Assembly (NCBI RefSeq): GCF_024172165.1
Contig: NZ_JAMZEB010000002.1
Span: 6,841,501-6,905,500, forward strand
DNA length: 64,000 nt
Origin: Nonomuraea thailandensis
GTDB taxonomy: Bacteria > Actinomycetota > Actinomycetes > Streptosporangiales > Streptosporangiaceae
Direction of reading: 5' to 3'
Shown piece after piece: positions 7,513 through 14,988 of this stretch; the stretch's first letter is position 1; each line of letters opens with the position of its first letter. The notes under the pieces are model-generated. The model did not search any database, was not told the origin of the DNA, and saw nothing but the letters and a program-made list of their open reading frames with translations. The translations under genes were made by a program, and so were the position numbers.

Positions 7513-8301
7513 TCACCGGGCCGGGTTCGCGCCCGGCAGGGGTGTCCCGGTCAGCTCGGCGCACGCGGCGAGCAGGCCGTCCTGGAGGTCCGGGTCACGG
7601 GCGGCGGGATGCGTGTCGGCCTGCGCCTTGTGGTAGAAGTACGCGCCGCTCACCGTGGCGGCAGGCTCGCCGCTCACGGCCAGCCAGGCCTGGGTCAGGT
7701 GCGCCTGGCTCAGGTCGTCGGGCGCGCCGGGACCGCCCATCTTCGTCGGGACCCAGCCCGGCGTCACCGCGTTGGACAGCACCTGCGGCCAGTGCCGGGC
7801 GATGGCGAAGGCCAGCAGGACGTCGTGCAGCTTGGAGTCCGCGTACGCCTGCGCCGGGATCCAGGCCCGCTTCTCCCACTGCAGGTCGGACAGGTCGGGG
7901 TCGCCGCTGCGATGCATGCCGGAGCTGAGGTGCACCAGCCGCCGCGGCGGCGTGATCAGCGCGGTCAGCAGGTACGGCGCCAGCACGTTGATCGCGAACA
8001 CGTGGCTGAGCCCGTCGGCTGTCGTGATCTTGCGGTGCTCGCGGTACCCGACGGCCACGTTGTGGATCACCGCGTCGAACGGCCCCGTCTCGTTCGCCTG
8101 CCGCGCCACCGACCGCATCTCCTCGATGCTCGACAGGTCGCCGGTGAGCACGCCGGCGGCCCCGGGCGCGGCGGCGTTGGCGTCGGAAGCCCGCCGCGCG
8201 TTCCTGGCGTGCAGCACCACCTCGTGCCCCTCGCCGATGAGCAGTTGCGCGGCCATCAGGCCGAGCCCGTCGGCGGACCCGGTGATCAGGATGCGTGACA
8301 T
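7513..8301 (-). CDS. Short-chain dehydrogenase/reductase
   Basis: A 262-residue SDR starting at ATG 8301 with GAGAGGAG upstream. The cofactor loop is ITGSADGLG, the central motif is HNVA (normally NNAG), the catalytic Ser lies in HLSSGMH and the Tyr/Lys pair is YADSKLH. The size and the LxxLxWEKRAW segment resemble oxidoreductases of the retinol-dehydrogenase/WW-domain type rather than fatty acid reductases. It is divergent from a TetR gene with operator-like repeats between them, so it is probably the target of that repressor. Confidence 0.9.
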   Translation of the reverse strand: MSRILITGSADGLGLMAAQLLIGEGHEVVLHARNARRASDANAAAPGAAGVLTGDLSSIEEMRSVARQANETGPFDAVIHNVAVGYREHRKITTADGLSHVFAINVLAPYLLTALITPPRRLVHLSSGMHRSGDPDLSDLQWEKRAWIPAQAYADSKLHDVLLAFAIARHWPQVLSNAVTPGWVPTKMGGPGAPDDLSQAHLTQAWLAVSGEPAATVSGAYFYHKAQADTHPAARDPDLQDGLLAACAELTGTPLPGANPAR

Positions 8302-8321
8302 GAGTCTCCTCTCGAAGCCCC

Positions 8322-8342
8322 ACTCTAGAGTTGCACTACTCT
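8322..8342. promoter_or_regulatory. Overlapping inverted repeats in the SDR/tetR divergent promoter
   Basis: The 10-bp palindrome ACTCTAGAGT (8322-8331) overlaps AGAGT-6 nt-ACTCT (8327-8342), giving three ACTCT-type half-sites in 21 bp within a 48-bp divergent spacer. This is a likely binding site for the TetR protein encoded at 8350. Confidence 0.6.
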
Positions 8343-8349
8343 TTCCCGC

Positions 8350-8985
8350 GTGAGCGACGGCAAGAGACCCGGCAAGAAGGCGCAGAAGTCCGCGGAGACC
8401 CGGCGGCGGGTGCTGGGCGCCGCCGGAGACCTGTTCGTGGCACAGGGGTACGGCGCGACCACGTTGCAGGAGGTCGCCGACAGGGCGGGCGTGGCCGTGC
8501 AGACGGTGTACTTCGTGTTCGGCAACAAGCGCCGCCTGCTCAAGGAGCTGGTGGACGTCACGATCGCGGGCGACGACGCGCCGGTGGCGACCCTCGACCG
8601 GCCCTGGTTCCAGGAGGCCCTGGCCGCCGGCACCGCCGGGGAGCACCTGCTGCGCCACGTGGCGGGCACGCGGGCCGTGCTGGAGCGGGTGGCGCCGATC
8701 ACCAAGGTGCTGGAGGTGGCCGCCGCCACCGATCCCGAGGTGCCGCAGATGTGGCCGGAGACGGAGGACCCGCGGCACGTCGTGGCGACGGCCGCGGCGC
8801 GCAGCCTCATGGCCAAGCCGGGCGCGCGCCGGGAGGTGCCGGTGGAGGAGGCCGCCGACCTGCTCTACGGGGTGCTGAGCCCGGATCTCTACCTGCTGTT
8901 CGTCCGCGAGCGCGGCTGGGCGCCCGAGCGGTTCGAACGCTGGGCGTACGAGACCCTGCTGCGCGACCTCGTGGAACATGAGTGA
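8350..8985 (+). CDS. TetR-family transcriptional regulator
   Basis: A 211-residue TetR protein from GTG 8350. The helix-turn-helix region is SAETRRRVLGAAGDLFVAQGYGATTLQEVADRAG (key part) with VAVQTVYFVFGNKRRLL as recognition helix and following helix. The C-terminal helical domain is unassigned. It is divergently transcribed from the SDR at 7513-8301 and likely represses it and itself through the repeats in the spacer. Confidence 0.9.
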   Translation: MSDGKRPGKKAQKSAETRRRVLGAAGDLFVAQGYGATTLQEVADRAGVAVQTVYFVFGNKRRLLKELVDVTIAGDDAPVATLDRPWFQEALAAGTAGEHLLRHVAGTRAVLERVAPITKVLEVAAATDPEVPQMWPETEDPRHVVATAAARSLMAKPGARREVPVEEAADLLYGVLSPDLYLLFVRERGWAPERFERWAYETLLRDLVEHE

Positions 8986-9115
8986 CGCTCACTCGTAAGG
9001 GGCTTTGACACAGCCTTGTCACGATCACCGTAACGGTAGGTCGCCTTCCCCTCATGCTCTGTTATGGTCCCCTCTTGTCCGCAATTGGGATGACCTTTAC
9101 CTACATAGGAGGAAC

Positions 9116-9979
9116 ATGAGGGGCAAGAACAGAGCCATCACCCTGTCCGCGGCCGTGGCGCTCGCCGCCGCTCCCCTGCTGGGCGTGGCCGCCCCCGCGA
9201 CGGCCGCGAGCACGGCCACGCGGACCGTCCAGAACCAGGCGCTCGACTGGCTCTCCCTCGACGCGCTCAGCGGCTCGAAGCTGGTGCAGCGGGTCAAGGA
9301 GCTGCTGGGCAAGGGGTACGTGCCCCAGGCCCTGAGCGTGACCAACGCCGCCAGCCCGCAGTACACGTCCCTGTGGGTCAAGGACACCGCCCGCAAGGTG
9401 AACGTGCTGCAGGGACTGTCCGCCACGGAGCTGCCGCAGCGCATCGCCGAGCAGGCGAAGCTGGGCTTCCGTCCCAAGCTGGTCTCCGGCACGGGCACGG
9501 GCGCGAGCGCGGTCTTCGCGGTGGTCTTCGAGAAGACGGCGCAGCTCGTCAAGTCCGAGCTGGCGCTGACGAAGGAGACCCTGCTCAAGGTCAACGCCGA
9601 GCTGAGCGCCGCCGGCCTCAGCATCGCCTCGCTGGACGTGTACGGCACGGTGGAGAAGCCGCTCTACGCCGCCGTCTGGGTGGCGGGCGCGGCCACGGGC
9701 ACCCTGCAGGTGACGCTGGGCCAGACCGTGGAGCAGCGCGGCCAGGAGCTGCTGGCCAAGGCGAAGCAGGGCCTGCGCCCGGTGCTCATGGCCGTCGGGC
9801 CCGGCAAGTCGTACTCCACGGTGTGGGGCAAGGGCGCCACGACGGGCGTCAAGGAGTACCTGAGCCTGTCGAAGGTGACGTACACGGTCAAGGCGGCGCA
9901 GCTCAAGACGATGGGCTACCGGCCGCAGATCCTGAGCGCCGAGGACGGCGTCATCGCGTCGGTCTGGAGCAGGGGCTAA
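9116..9979 (+). CDS. Secreted protein of tandem ~50-residue beta repeats (BTRD1/polyglycine-hydrolase N-terminal type)
   Basis: A 287-residue protein with AGGAGG three bases before ATG 9116. Residues 1-32 are a Sec signal peptide (ITLSAAVALAAAPLLGVAAPATA). The rest repeats a unit with the pattern LLGKGYVPQALSV...YTSLWVKD, KLGFRPKLVSG...FAVVFEK, AAGLSIASLDVYG...YAAVWVAG, KQGLRPVLMAVG...YSTVWGKG, TMGYRPQILSA...IASVWSRG: five copies of a G[Y/F/L].P..L...[Y/F]..VW element. This matches the bacterial tandem repeat domain found at the N-terminus of some serine hydrolases, but here no hydrolase domain follows. It stands alone and ends with a strong terminator. Role unknown; extracellular binding is a guess. 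Confidence 0.75.
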   Translation: MRGKNRAITLSAAVALAAAPLLGVAAPATAASTATRTVQNQALDWLSLDALSGSKLVQRVKELLGKGYVPQALSVTNAASPQYTSLWVKDTARKVNVLQGLSATELPQRIAEQAKLGFRPKLVSGTGTGASAVFAVVFEKTAQLVKSELALTKETLLKVNAELSAAGLSIASLDVYGTVEKPLYAAVWVAGAATGTLQVTLGQTVEQRGQELLAKAKQGLRPVLMAVGPGKSYSTVWGKGATTGVKEYLSLSKVTYTVKAAQLKTMGYRPQILSAEDGVIASVWSRG

Positions 9980-10000
9980 CCGGCACCGCGCTGGAGGGTC

Positions 10001-10031
10001 GAGTCCGGCACAGGATCAGTGTGCCGGACTC
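10001..10031 (+). terminator. Terminator of the secreted repeat-protein gene
   Basis: GAGTCCGGCACA-GGATCAG-TGTGCCGGACTC is a perfect 12-bp stem with a 7-base loop, 22 bases after the stop at 9979; flanking GGAGG and CCTCC can extend it. Confidence 0.8.
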
Positions 10032-10186
10032 GGCCTCCACGATAGTGCAGGTCAGCGGCGATCGCGCGGTCCGGAACATAAAACGGTTACATGCGATCGA
10101 CCAGGAGCTGCGCCCCCACCAAGAGCCTCTTCACATAAACGCTGCATACTCCCCTGATACCTCGCTCCGCGGCATGGCAGAATGCG

Positions 10187-10209
10187 GGGAAGCGTTTACA
10201 TCGCTTCCC
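10187..10209. promoter_or_regulatory. LacI-type box upstream of the hydroxyacid dehydrogenase
   Basis: GGGAAGCG-TTTACAT-CGCTTCCC, perfect 8-bp arms, contains the 13-mer GAAGCGTTTACAT (10189-10201) that is repeated exactly before the PL11 lyase gene at 16884. AAGCGTTTACA resembles classical LacI/GalR-family half-sites. The spacer 10032-10186 also shows weaker variants (AACGGTTACATGC at about 10084 and ATAAACGCTGCAT at about 10136). Confidence 0.6.
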
Positions 10210-10234
10210 GCGTCAACCAGAAGGAGACCCCTCC

Positions 10235-11242
10235 GTGCCACGGCGACCCGTCGCGGTCTTCGCAATCGCGCCCTGGGCCTTCCCCGGCGTCTTCCCGCCC
10301 GACGTCATCGCCCGGCTGCGCCGCTCCGCGGACGTGACCGACGCGGTGCGGCTCACCTCCTTCGACGGTCCCGCCGCGGCCGAGGCGCTGGCCGGGGCGG
10401 AGATCCTGCTCACCGGCTGGGGCTGCCCGCGCATCGATCCGCGCATCACCGCCGCCGCGCCCCGGCTGCGGGCCGTCCTGCACGCGGCCGGCAGCGTCAA
10501 GACCCTGGTGGACCCCGCCGTCTTCGAGCTCGGGATCACCGTGTCCTCCGCGGCGCAGGCCAACGCCGTGCCCGTCGCCGACTACACCGTCGCCGCGCTC
10601 GTCCTGGGCGCCAAGCTGGCCTTCAGCCGCGCCCGCCACTACGCGGGCGGGCAGGACAGGGCGCTGTGGCAGCCGGGCGACGGCACCGGGCTGTACGACT
10701 GCACGGTCGGGGTGATCGGCGCCTCCCGCATCGGCCGCCTCGTCCTGCAGCGGCTGCGCGACTTCGACGTACGCGTCCTGCTGTCGGACCCCACGGTCAC
10801 CCCCGCCGAGGCGGCGCTGCTGGGCGCCGAGAAGGTGGACCTCGACGACCTGTGCCGGCGCAGCGACCTGGTCACGGTGCACGCGCCCGCGCTGCCGGAG
10901 ACCCACCACCTGCTCGACCGGCGCAGGCTCGCCCTGCTGCCGGACGGCGCCGTGCTGGTCAACACCGCGCGCGGCTCGCTGGTGGACACGCAGGCGCTCA
11001 CCGACGCGTGCGCCTCCGGCCGCCTGTCCGCCGTGCTCGACGTCACCGACCCCGAGCCGCTGCCGCCCGGCCATCCGCTCTTCGCGCTGCCCAACGTGCT
11101 CATCACGCCGCACCTGGCCGGGGCGCAGGGCCGCGAGCTGCGCCGCCTCGGCGAGTTCGCCGTCACCGAACTCGAACGGCTCCTGGCCGGCGACCCCCTG
11201 CGCGGCCAGGTGCTGCCCGAGCAGCTCCCCTACACGGCCTGA
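10235..11242 (+). CDS. D-isomer-specific 2-hydroxyacid dehydrogenase
   Basis: A 335-residue NAD-dependent dehydrogenase of the phosphoglycerate-dehydrogenase/FDH superfamily. The start at GTG 10235 has AAGGAG upstream. The Rossmann part reads CTVGVIGASRIGRLVLQRL with the acidic cofactor residue in LLSDPTV; the catalytic residues are Arg in NTARGSLVD, Glu in LDVTDPEPLPPGHPLF and His in ITPHLAGAQ. It is preceded by the LacI-type box shared with the rhamnogalacturonan lyases, so it may process a sugar-acid product of pectin breakdown. Substrate unproven. Confidence 0.88.
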   Translation: MPRRPVAVFAIAPWAFPGVFPPDVIARLRRSADVTDAVRLTSFDGPAAAEALAGAEILLTGWGCPRIDPRITAAAPRLRAVLHAAGSVKTLVDPAVFELGITVSSAAQANAVPVADYTVAALVLGAKLAFSRARHYAGGQDRALWQPGDGTGLYDCTVGVIGASRIGRLVLQRLRDFDVRVLLSDPTVTPAEAALLGAEKVDLDDLCRRSDLVTVHAPALPETHHLLDRRRLALLPDGAVLVNTARGSLVDTQALTDACASGRLSAVLDVTDPEPLPPGHPLFALPNVLITPHLAGAQGRELRRLGEFAVTELERLLAGDPLRGQVLPEQLPYTA

Positions 11243-11255
11243 CCCCCGGCGGCCC

Positions 11256-11798
11256 TCAGGGCTCGGGGACGTAGGTCAGGTGGAGCACGCCGGTCTTCCA
11301 CGTCTCGTTCCTGACCAGCTTCAGCGGGTGCGACGGGGTGTCCTCGAACAGGTGCTGCCCGCGGCCGACGACGATCGGGTGGACCAGCAGGTTCAGCTCG
11401 TCGAGCAGCCCGTTGGCCAGCAGCCAGCGCACGGTCGTCGCCGAGCCGGAGATCTGGAGGTCGCCCTCGACCCGCTCCTTGATCTCGCGCAGCCGGGCCG
11501 CGACGTCACCGGAGACGATCGTGGTGTTGGCCCAGTCCGCGCGCTCCAGCGAGCTCGTCACGACGTACTTGGGGGCCTCGTTGAACCTCGCGGCGATCTC
11601 CGGGTCGGCGTCCGTCGCCGTCCAGTACGACGACCACTCGTCGTACAGCTTCCGGCCCATGAGGAAGCCCGCCGCGCTCTCCATGCCCGCCTGGACCATG
11701 GCGCCCATCTCGTCGTTCCAGTACGGGAAGTGCCACTGGTCCGGCGACTCCACCACGCCGTCCAGCGAGATGAAGAAACTCGAAACGATCTTAGCCAT
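11256..11798 (-). CDS. Dihydrofolate reductase family protein (RibD C-terminal type)
   Basis: A 180-residue protein starting MAKIVSSFFISLDGVVESPDQWHFPYW, the standard opening of the small actinobacterial RibD_C/DHFR-like family, with FLMGRKLYDEW, VVTSSLERADWANTTIV, LQISGSATTVRWLL and VHPIVVGRGQHLFE. These proteins share the NADPH-binding fold of DHFR and riboflavin reductase but mostly lack a proven substrate. It converges with the hydroxyacid dehydrogenase (13 bases between stops) and seems unrelated to the pectin genes. Confidence 0.9.
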   Translation of the reverse strand: MAKIVSSFFISLDGVVESPDQWHFPYWNDEMGAMVQAGMESAAGFLMGRKLYDEWSSYWTATDADPEIAARFNEAPKYVVTSSLERADWANTTIVSGDVAARLREIKERVEGDLQISGSATTVRWLLANGLLDELNLLVHPIVVGRGQHLFEDTPSHPLKLVRNETWKTGVLHLTYVPEP

Positions 11799-11814
11799 TG
11801 CCGCCCCTGCTCTC

Positions 11815-12120
11815 TCAGTTCGCTGGCTGGGAGGCTAGGCGCGAGCGGCCGCCGCGGTCTTGTACAGAAACGACACCCGCCGCCAGGCCCGCACCCTGCG
11901 CCACGTACTCCAGGTCGATCGAGTCGGTGTGCGAGCTCCGGCTCAGGTCCAGCCGCCGGCACCCCGCGCGCGGCAGGTCGATGAGCGAGGGGCCGGGGCC
12001 GCCGCTGACCTTGGTGCGCACGGGCGTGCCCGCGCCCTCCAGGCGGGCCCCGATCCGCAGCGGGTTGTTCGGGGCGAGCGGCAGCTTCGACACCCGGAGG
12101 ATCTTGTTGCCACGATTCGG
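11815..12120 (-). pseudogene. C-terminal fragment of a secreted actinobacterial protein
   Basis: Antisense reading from about 12120 gives NRGNKILRVSKLPLAPNNP, then VSGGPGPSLIDLPRAGCRRLDL and HTDSIDLEYVA. I recognise this as the C-terminal domain of a common actinobacterial secreted/lipoprotein family whose usual form has Trp where this copy has Arg (ILWVS, GCWRL, DLSW). No N-terminal part or signal peptide exists; upstream it runs into the 16-bp repeat array. A GTG at 12093 could start a 92-residue protein, but decay is more likely. Family recall is from memory. Confidence 0.5.
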
Positions 12121-12133
12121 GCGCGGCGACGGT

Positions 12134-12238
12134 GTGCTCGCCTTCAGACGTGCTCGCCTTCAGACGTGCTCGCCTTCAGACGTGCTCGCCTTCAGACGTG
12201 CTCGCTTTCAGACGTGCTCGCTTTCAGATGTGCTCGCC
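12134..12238. repeat. 16-bp tandem repeat array at the 3' end of the exo-lyase gene
   Basis: Six full units of GTGCTCGCCTTCAGAC (units 5-6 have CTTTCAG; unit 6 ends in T), starting at 12134, 12150, 12166, 12182, 12198 and 12214, plus a partial unit at 12230-12238. The last units overlap the end of the PL26-type gene, whose final codons and stop (...GAG CAC ATC TGA) are the reverse complement of the unit. Confidence 0.92.
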
Positions 12239-14935
12239 GACGAGCGCGAGGCACTGGAAGGCGGCCAGGCCGAACTGCGCGCTGGCGTTCGTGCTCAGGT
12301 CCGCCTCGTCGACGGGGTTCAGCACGGCGGGCCCCTCGACGCGCCTGGAGCCGAACGGGTGGTTGTCCGGGTAGCCGGCGTGGCCGGTGCGCAGCTCCTG
12401 CCAGGCCCGCTCGGCCAGGGCCTGGTCGCCCAGTTGCCTGGCCGCGTAGGCGGTGGCCCGCGAGTAGGCCTGGCGCAGGTTGAGGTTGCCCCAGTCGGCC
12501 CCGGTGACCTCCTTCTGCTCGGCCTTGGTAGCGTTGTAGAGGCGGCAGAACTCCAGCCACTTGGCCTTCACGGCCTGGTCGTCGATCAGGCCGATCAGCT
12601 CCGTCATGACCTCGATGAGGCCGAAGACCGAGCTGAGGCTGCCGACGCTCACCGACTTCTCCGTCATCGGGTTGAAGCGGCCGTCGGCGAGGTTGTACGT
12701 GACGCCGGCCTGCACCCAGCCGTTGGGCAGCGCGGCGATCGTGGTGGCGCCGTTGATCAGCTTGGTGCGGGCGATCGGGTCGCCGCCCCGCTCCCACTCG
12801 GCCAGCCAGGCCATGGCCAGGGAGCCCCAGTCGGTGGTCTGCCCGACGCCGAGCGCCTTCGGGTCGGGGTCGAACGGCTCGCCGCCGTTGATCTTGCGGC
12901 CGGGATCGAGGACGAGGAAGGTGCGGTCGGAGTCGACCAGGTCGTGCATGACGTCGCCGATGCGCTCGTCGGCGGTCAGGAAGTAGTAGAAGCGCTTGTA
13001 GCCGGCGTTGCTGATGCGCACCTGCTTGGCGCTGTCGGCCCAGTGCAGGATGCCGTGCCGGGTGCCCAGGCCGCGCCACCTGCCGAGGTGGTACATGTCC
13101 ACCTCGCTGGTGTGGCGGGTCATCGCCTCGGCGAAGCGGAACGCCTTGGCGTCGCCCGTGCGCAGGTAGTGGTACCAGAGCCACAGGTCCGTGGACAGCT
13201 CCGAGTTGTCCCAGGCGTAGCCGCCCACGTCGTAGCGCCACACGTGCCGGTCGCCGTCGTAGCTGTGCATGATGTCGCCGTAGTCCCAGAAGCCGTACCA
13301 GGAACGCTGGTCCACCTGCTCGCGGTGGTACTTGTGCATCAGGTCGAGCTTGTCCTCCAGCGCGGCCTTGGCCGGGACCGAGCGGTCGGCGGGCGACCAG
13401 GAGCCGAACACGCCGGCCGCGTGGTTGTGCCGCGGCGGGCTGGTCAGCAGGGGCGGGGTGGCGTTGGCGGCGGCGAGCGCGGCGAAGCGCCGCGCGTCCG
13501 GGGTGGCGGCCAGCGCCCAGAACGTCAGCTCCGTGGTGCGGGCCACCCCGTACGGGGTGCCGAACCCGGGCTCGTAGTCCTCGTAGGTGATCTCCAGGGC
13601 GTCGAGCTGCTCGGGGTAGGTGTCCTGGCCCATGCCGTCGTGGTAGAAGCGCAGGTCCATGGCGCCGGCGCGGGGCGACCACAACCACACCGTGGCCTGC
13701 GCCTCGCCGGTGGCGGCGCCGGTGATCTCCAGCTCCGTCGGGTGGAGCTGCCAGAAGTTCCGCATGCCGAACGCCAGCCCGCCGGTCGGGCCGCCGACGT
13801 AGGCCAGCCCGGACGCGCGGCGGCCCCCGTCCACGCGGATCCACGAGTGCCCGGGCCCGGTGCGCTTGTGGATCTCGAAGCCGTGCGCGGTGAGCTGGCT
13901 CAGCCGGTAGTCGCCCCAGGAGGGGATCCACTGCAGGCGGGTGGTGACGCGCTGGTCCCAGGTGGCCGGGTCGGGGGTGGCCTTGCCCTGGTACTGGGCC
14001 TGCCGGACGGCCTGGCCCGGGTCGCGGCGCAGGCCGGTGATGCCGCGTACGGCCTCGGACAGCACGCCGTCGCCCTCGCCGGCGAAGCGGACGTGCCGGT
14101 CGTGCGGCTCGCCGCGCATCGGCACGGCGAACCGCACGCCGAGGCCGTTGATGAAGTCCTTGTTCTCGTTGCCGTCGTAGACGAAGGTGTGCACGACGCG
14201 GACGGCGTCCGAGCCCGCGTACAGGTAGCAGCGCACCGTGAACGGCAGCCACTCGCGCCGCCCCTTCTTGTGCCTGCCCTCCACCCTGACCACCGCCCGC
14301 ACGGGGCCGGCCTGCTCGACGTGCACCGAGGAGACGTGGCTGGTGAACGACTCGCTCTTGCCCGGCTCCTCGGGCTTGTCCTGGCGGGAGGCGACCAGGC
14401 GGCCGTCCTTGGCGATGACCGTCGTGCCTCGTGTGATGGATTCGACGACGTGCTCGCCGGAGCGCACGAACGCCACGGTGATCACTCCGGTGTCGACGGT
14501 GACCTGCCCGCCGTCGGTCTTCACGACCACCGGCGCGGCGGGCCGGGCAGCGGTGCCGGCGCCGAGCCGGTAGCTCCCGGCCCGCGGCTCGGCCCCGCTG
14601 ATCGCGTGGGCGGTCCACTTGACCGAACCGTCCGGCCAGTAGCCGATCGGCCACGACTGCACCGGCACCTGCGTGCCCGCCTCGGTGGTCAGCGTGAACT
14701 GCTGGCCGGGCGCGAACGCGCCGCGCGGCCACGGCACGCCCCACGTCGTGCCGCCTGTCACCTCGGCGGGGGCGCCGCCTTCCAGCCACGTCAGCGGGAT
14801 CGGGTCGTGGCCGTTCACCTCGGCCGGCGTCGGGGCGGCCTGCGCGGCGGCCGGGCTCGCGCCGCGTAAGGTCAGCGCCGCCGCGGCTCCCGCGGCGGTC
14901 GTGGAGAGCATGGTGCGTCGGCTGATGTCAACCAC
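12224..14935 (-). CDS. Secreted exo-rhamnogalacturonan lyase-like protein (PL26 type)
   Basis: A 903-residue protein from GTG 14935 (AGGAGACGACCT upstream). The N-terminus MVDISRRTMLSTTAAGAAAALTL is a Tat signal with the twin Arg. The mature part begins PIPLTWLEGGAPAEVTGGTTWGVPWPRG and contains WPIGYWPDGSVKW, then a central (alpha/alpha)-type region with WYGFWDYGDIMHSYDG, YAWDNSELSTDLWLWYHYLRTGD and HTSEVDMYHLG. This pattern matches bacterial members of the exo-rhamnogalacturonan lyase family (PL26, prototype from Penicillium). It follows the PL11 gene by 53 bp and is likely cotranscribed: PL11 cuts the rhamnogalacturonan-I backbone, this enzyme trims ends. Catalytic residues were not assigned. 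Confidence 0.82.
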   Translation of the reverse strand: MVDISRRTMLSTTAAGAAAALTLRGASPAAAQAAPTPAEVNGHDPIPLTWLEGGAPAEVTGGTTWGVPWPRGAFAPGQQFTLTTEAGTQVPVQSWPIGYWPDGSVKWTAHAISGAEPRAGSYRLGAGTAARPAAPVVVKTDGGQVTVDTGVITVAFVRSGEHVVESITRGTTVIAKDGRLVASRQDKPEEPGKSESFTSHVSSVHVEQAGPVRAVVRVEGRHKKGRREWLPFTVRCYLYAGSDAVRVVHTFVYDGNENKDFINGLGVRFAVPMRGEPHDRHVRFAGEGDGVLSEAVRGITGLRRDPGQAVRQAQYQGKATPDPATWDQRVTTRLQWIPSWGDYRLSQLTAHGFEIHKRTGPGHSWIRVDGGRRASGLAYVGGPTGGLAFGMRNFWQLHPTELEITGAATGEAQATVWLWSPRAGAMDLRFYHDGMGQDTYPEQLDALEITYEDYEPGFGTPYGVARTTELTFWALAATPDARRFAALAAANATPPLLTSPPRHNHAAGVFGSWSPADRSVPAKAALEDKLDLMHKYHREQVDQRSWYGFWDYGDIMHSYDGDRHVWRYDVGGYAWDNSELSTDLWLWYHYLRTGDAKAFRFAEAMTRHTSEVDMYHLGRWRGLGTRHGILHWADSAKQVRISNAGYKRFYYFLTADERIGDVMHDLVDSDRTFLVLDPGRKINGGEPFDPDPKALGVGQTTDWGSLAMAWLAEWERGGDPIARTKLINGATTIAALPNGWVQAGVTYNLADGRFNPMTEKSVSVGSLSSVFGLIEVMTELIGLIDDQAVKAKWLEFCRLYNATKAEQKEVTGADWGNLNLRQAYSRATAYAARQLGDQALAERAWQELRTGHAGYPDNHPFGSRRVEGPAVLNPVDEADLSTNASAQFGLAAFQCLALVGEHI

Positions 14936-14988
14936 AGGTCGTCTCCTTGCGCGGGCCGGGCCCGGCTGTGTCTGAGAAGGAAGGGGGG

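Noticed and set aside
12134..12238. CRISPR array
   Set aside because: The units are only 16 bp and directly adjacent, with no spacers and no cas genes.
11798..14869. A 1023-codon open frame on the plus strand across the exo-lyase gene
   Set aside because: It is the antisense shadow of the PL26-like gene: the composition is Ala/Gly/Val/His/Arg low-complexity with no domains, and the minus-strand reading has a Tat signal and family sequence.
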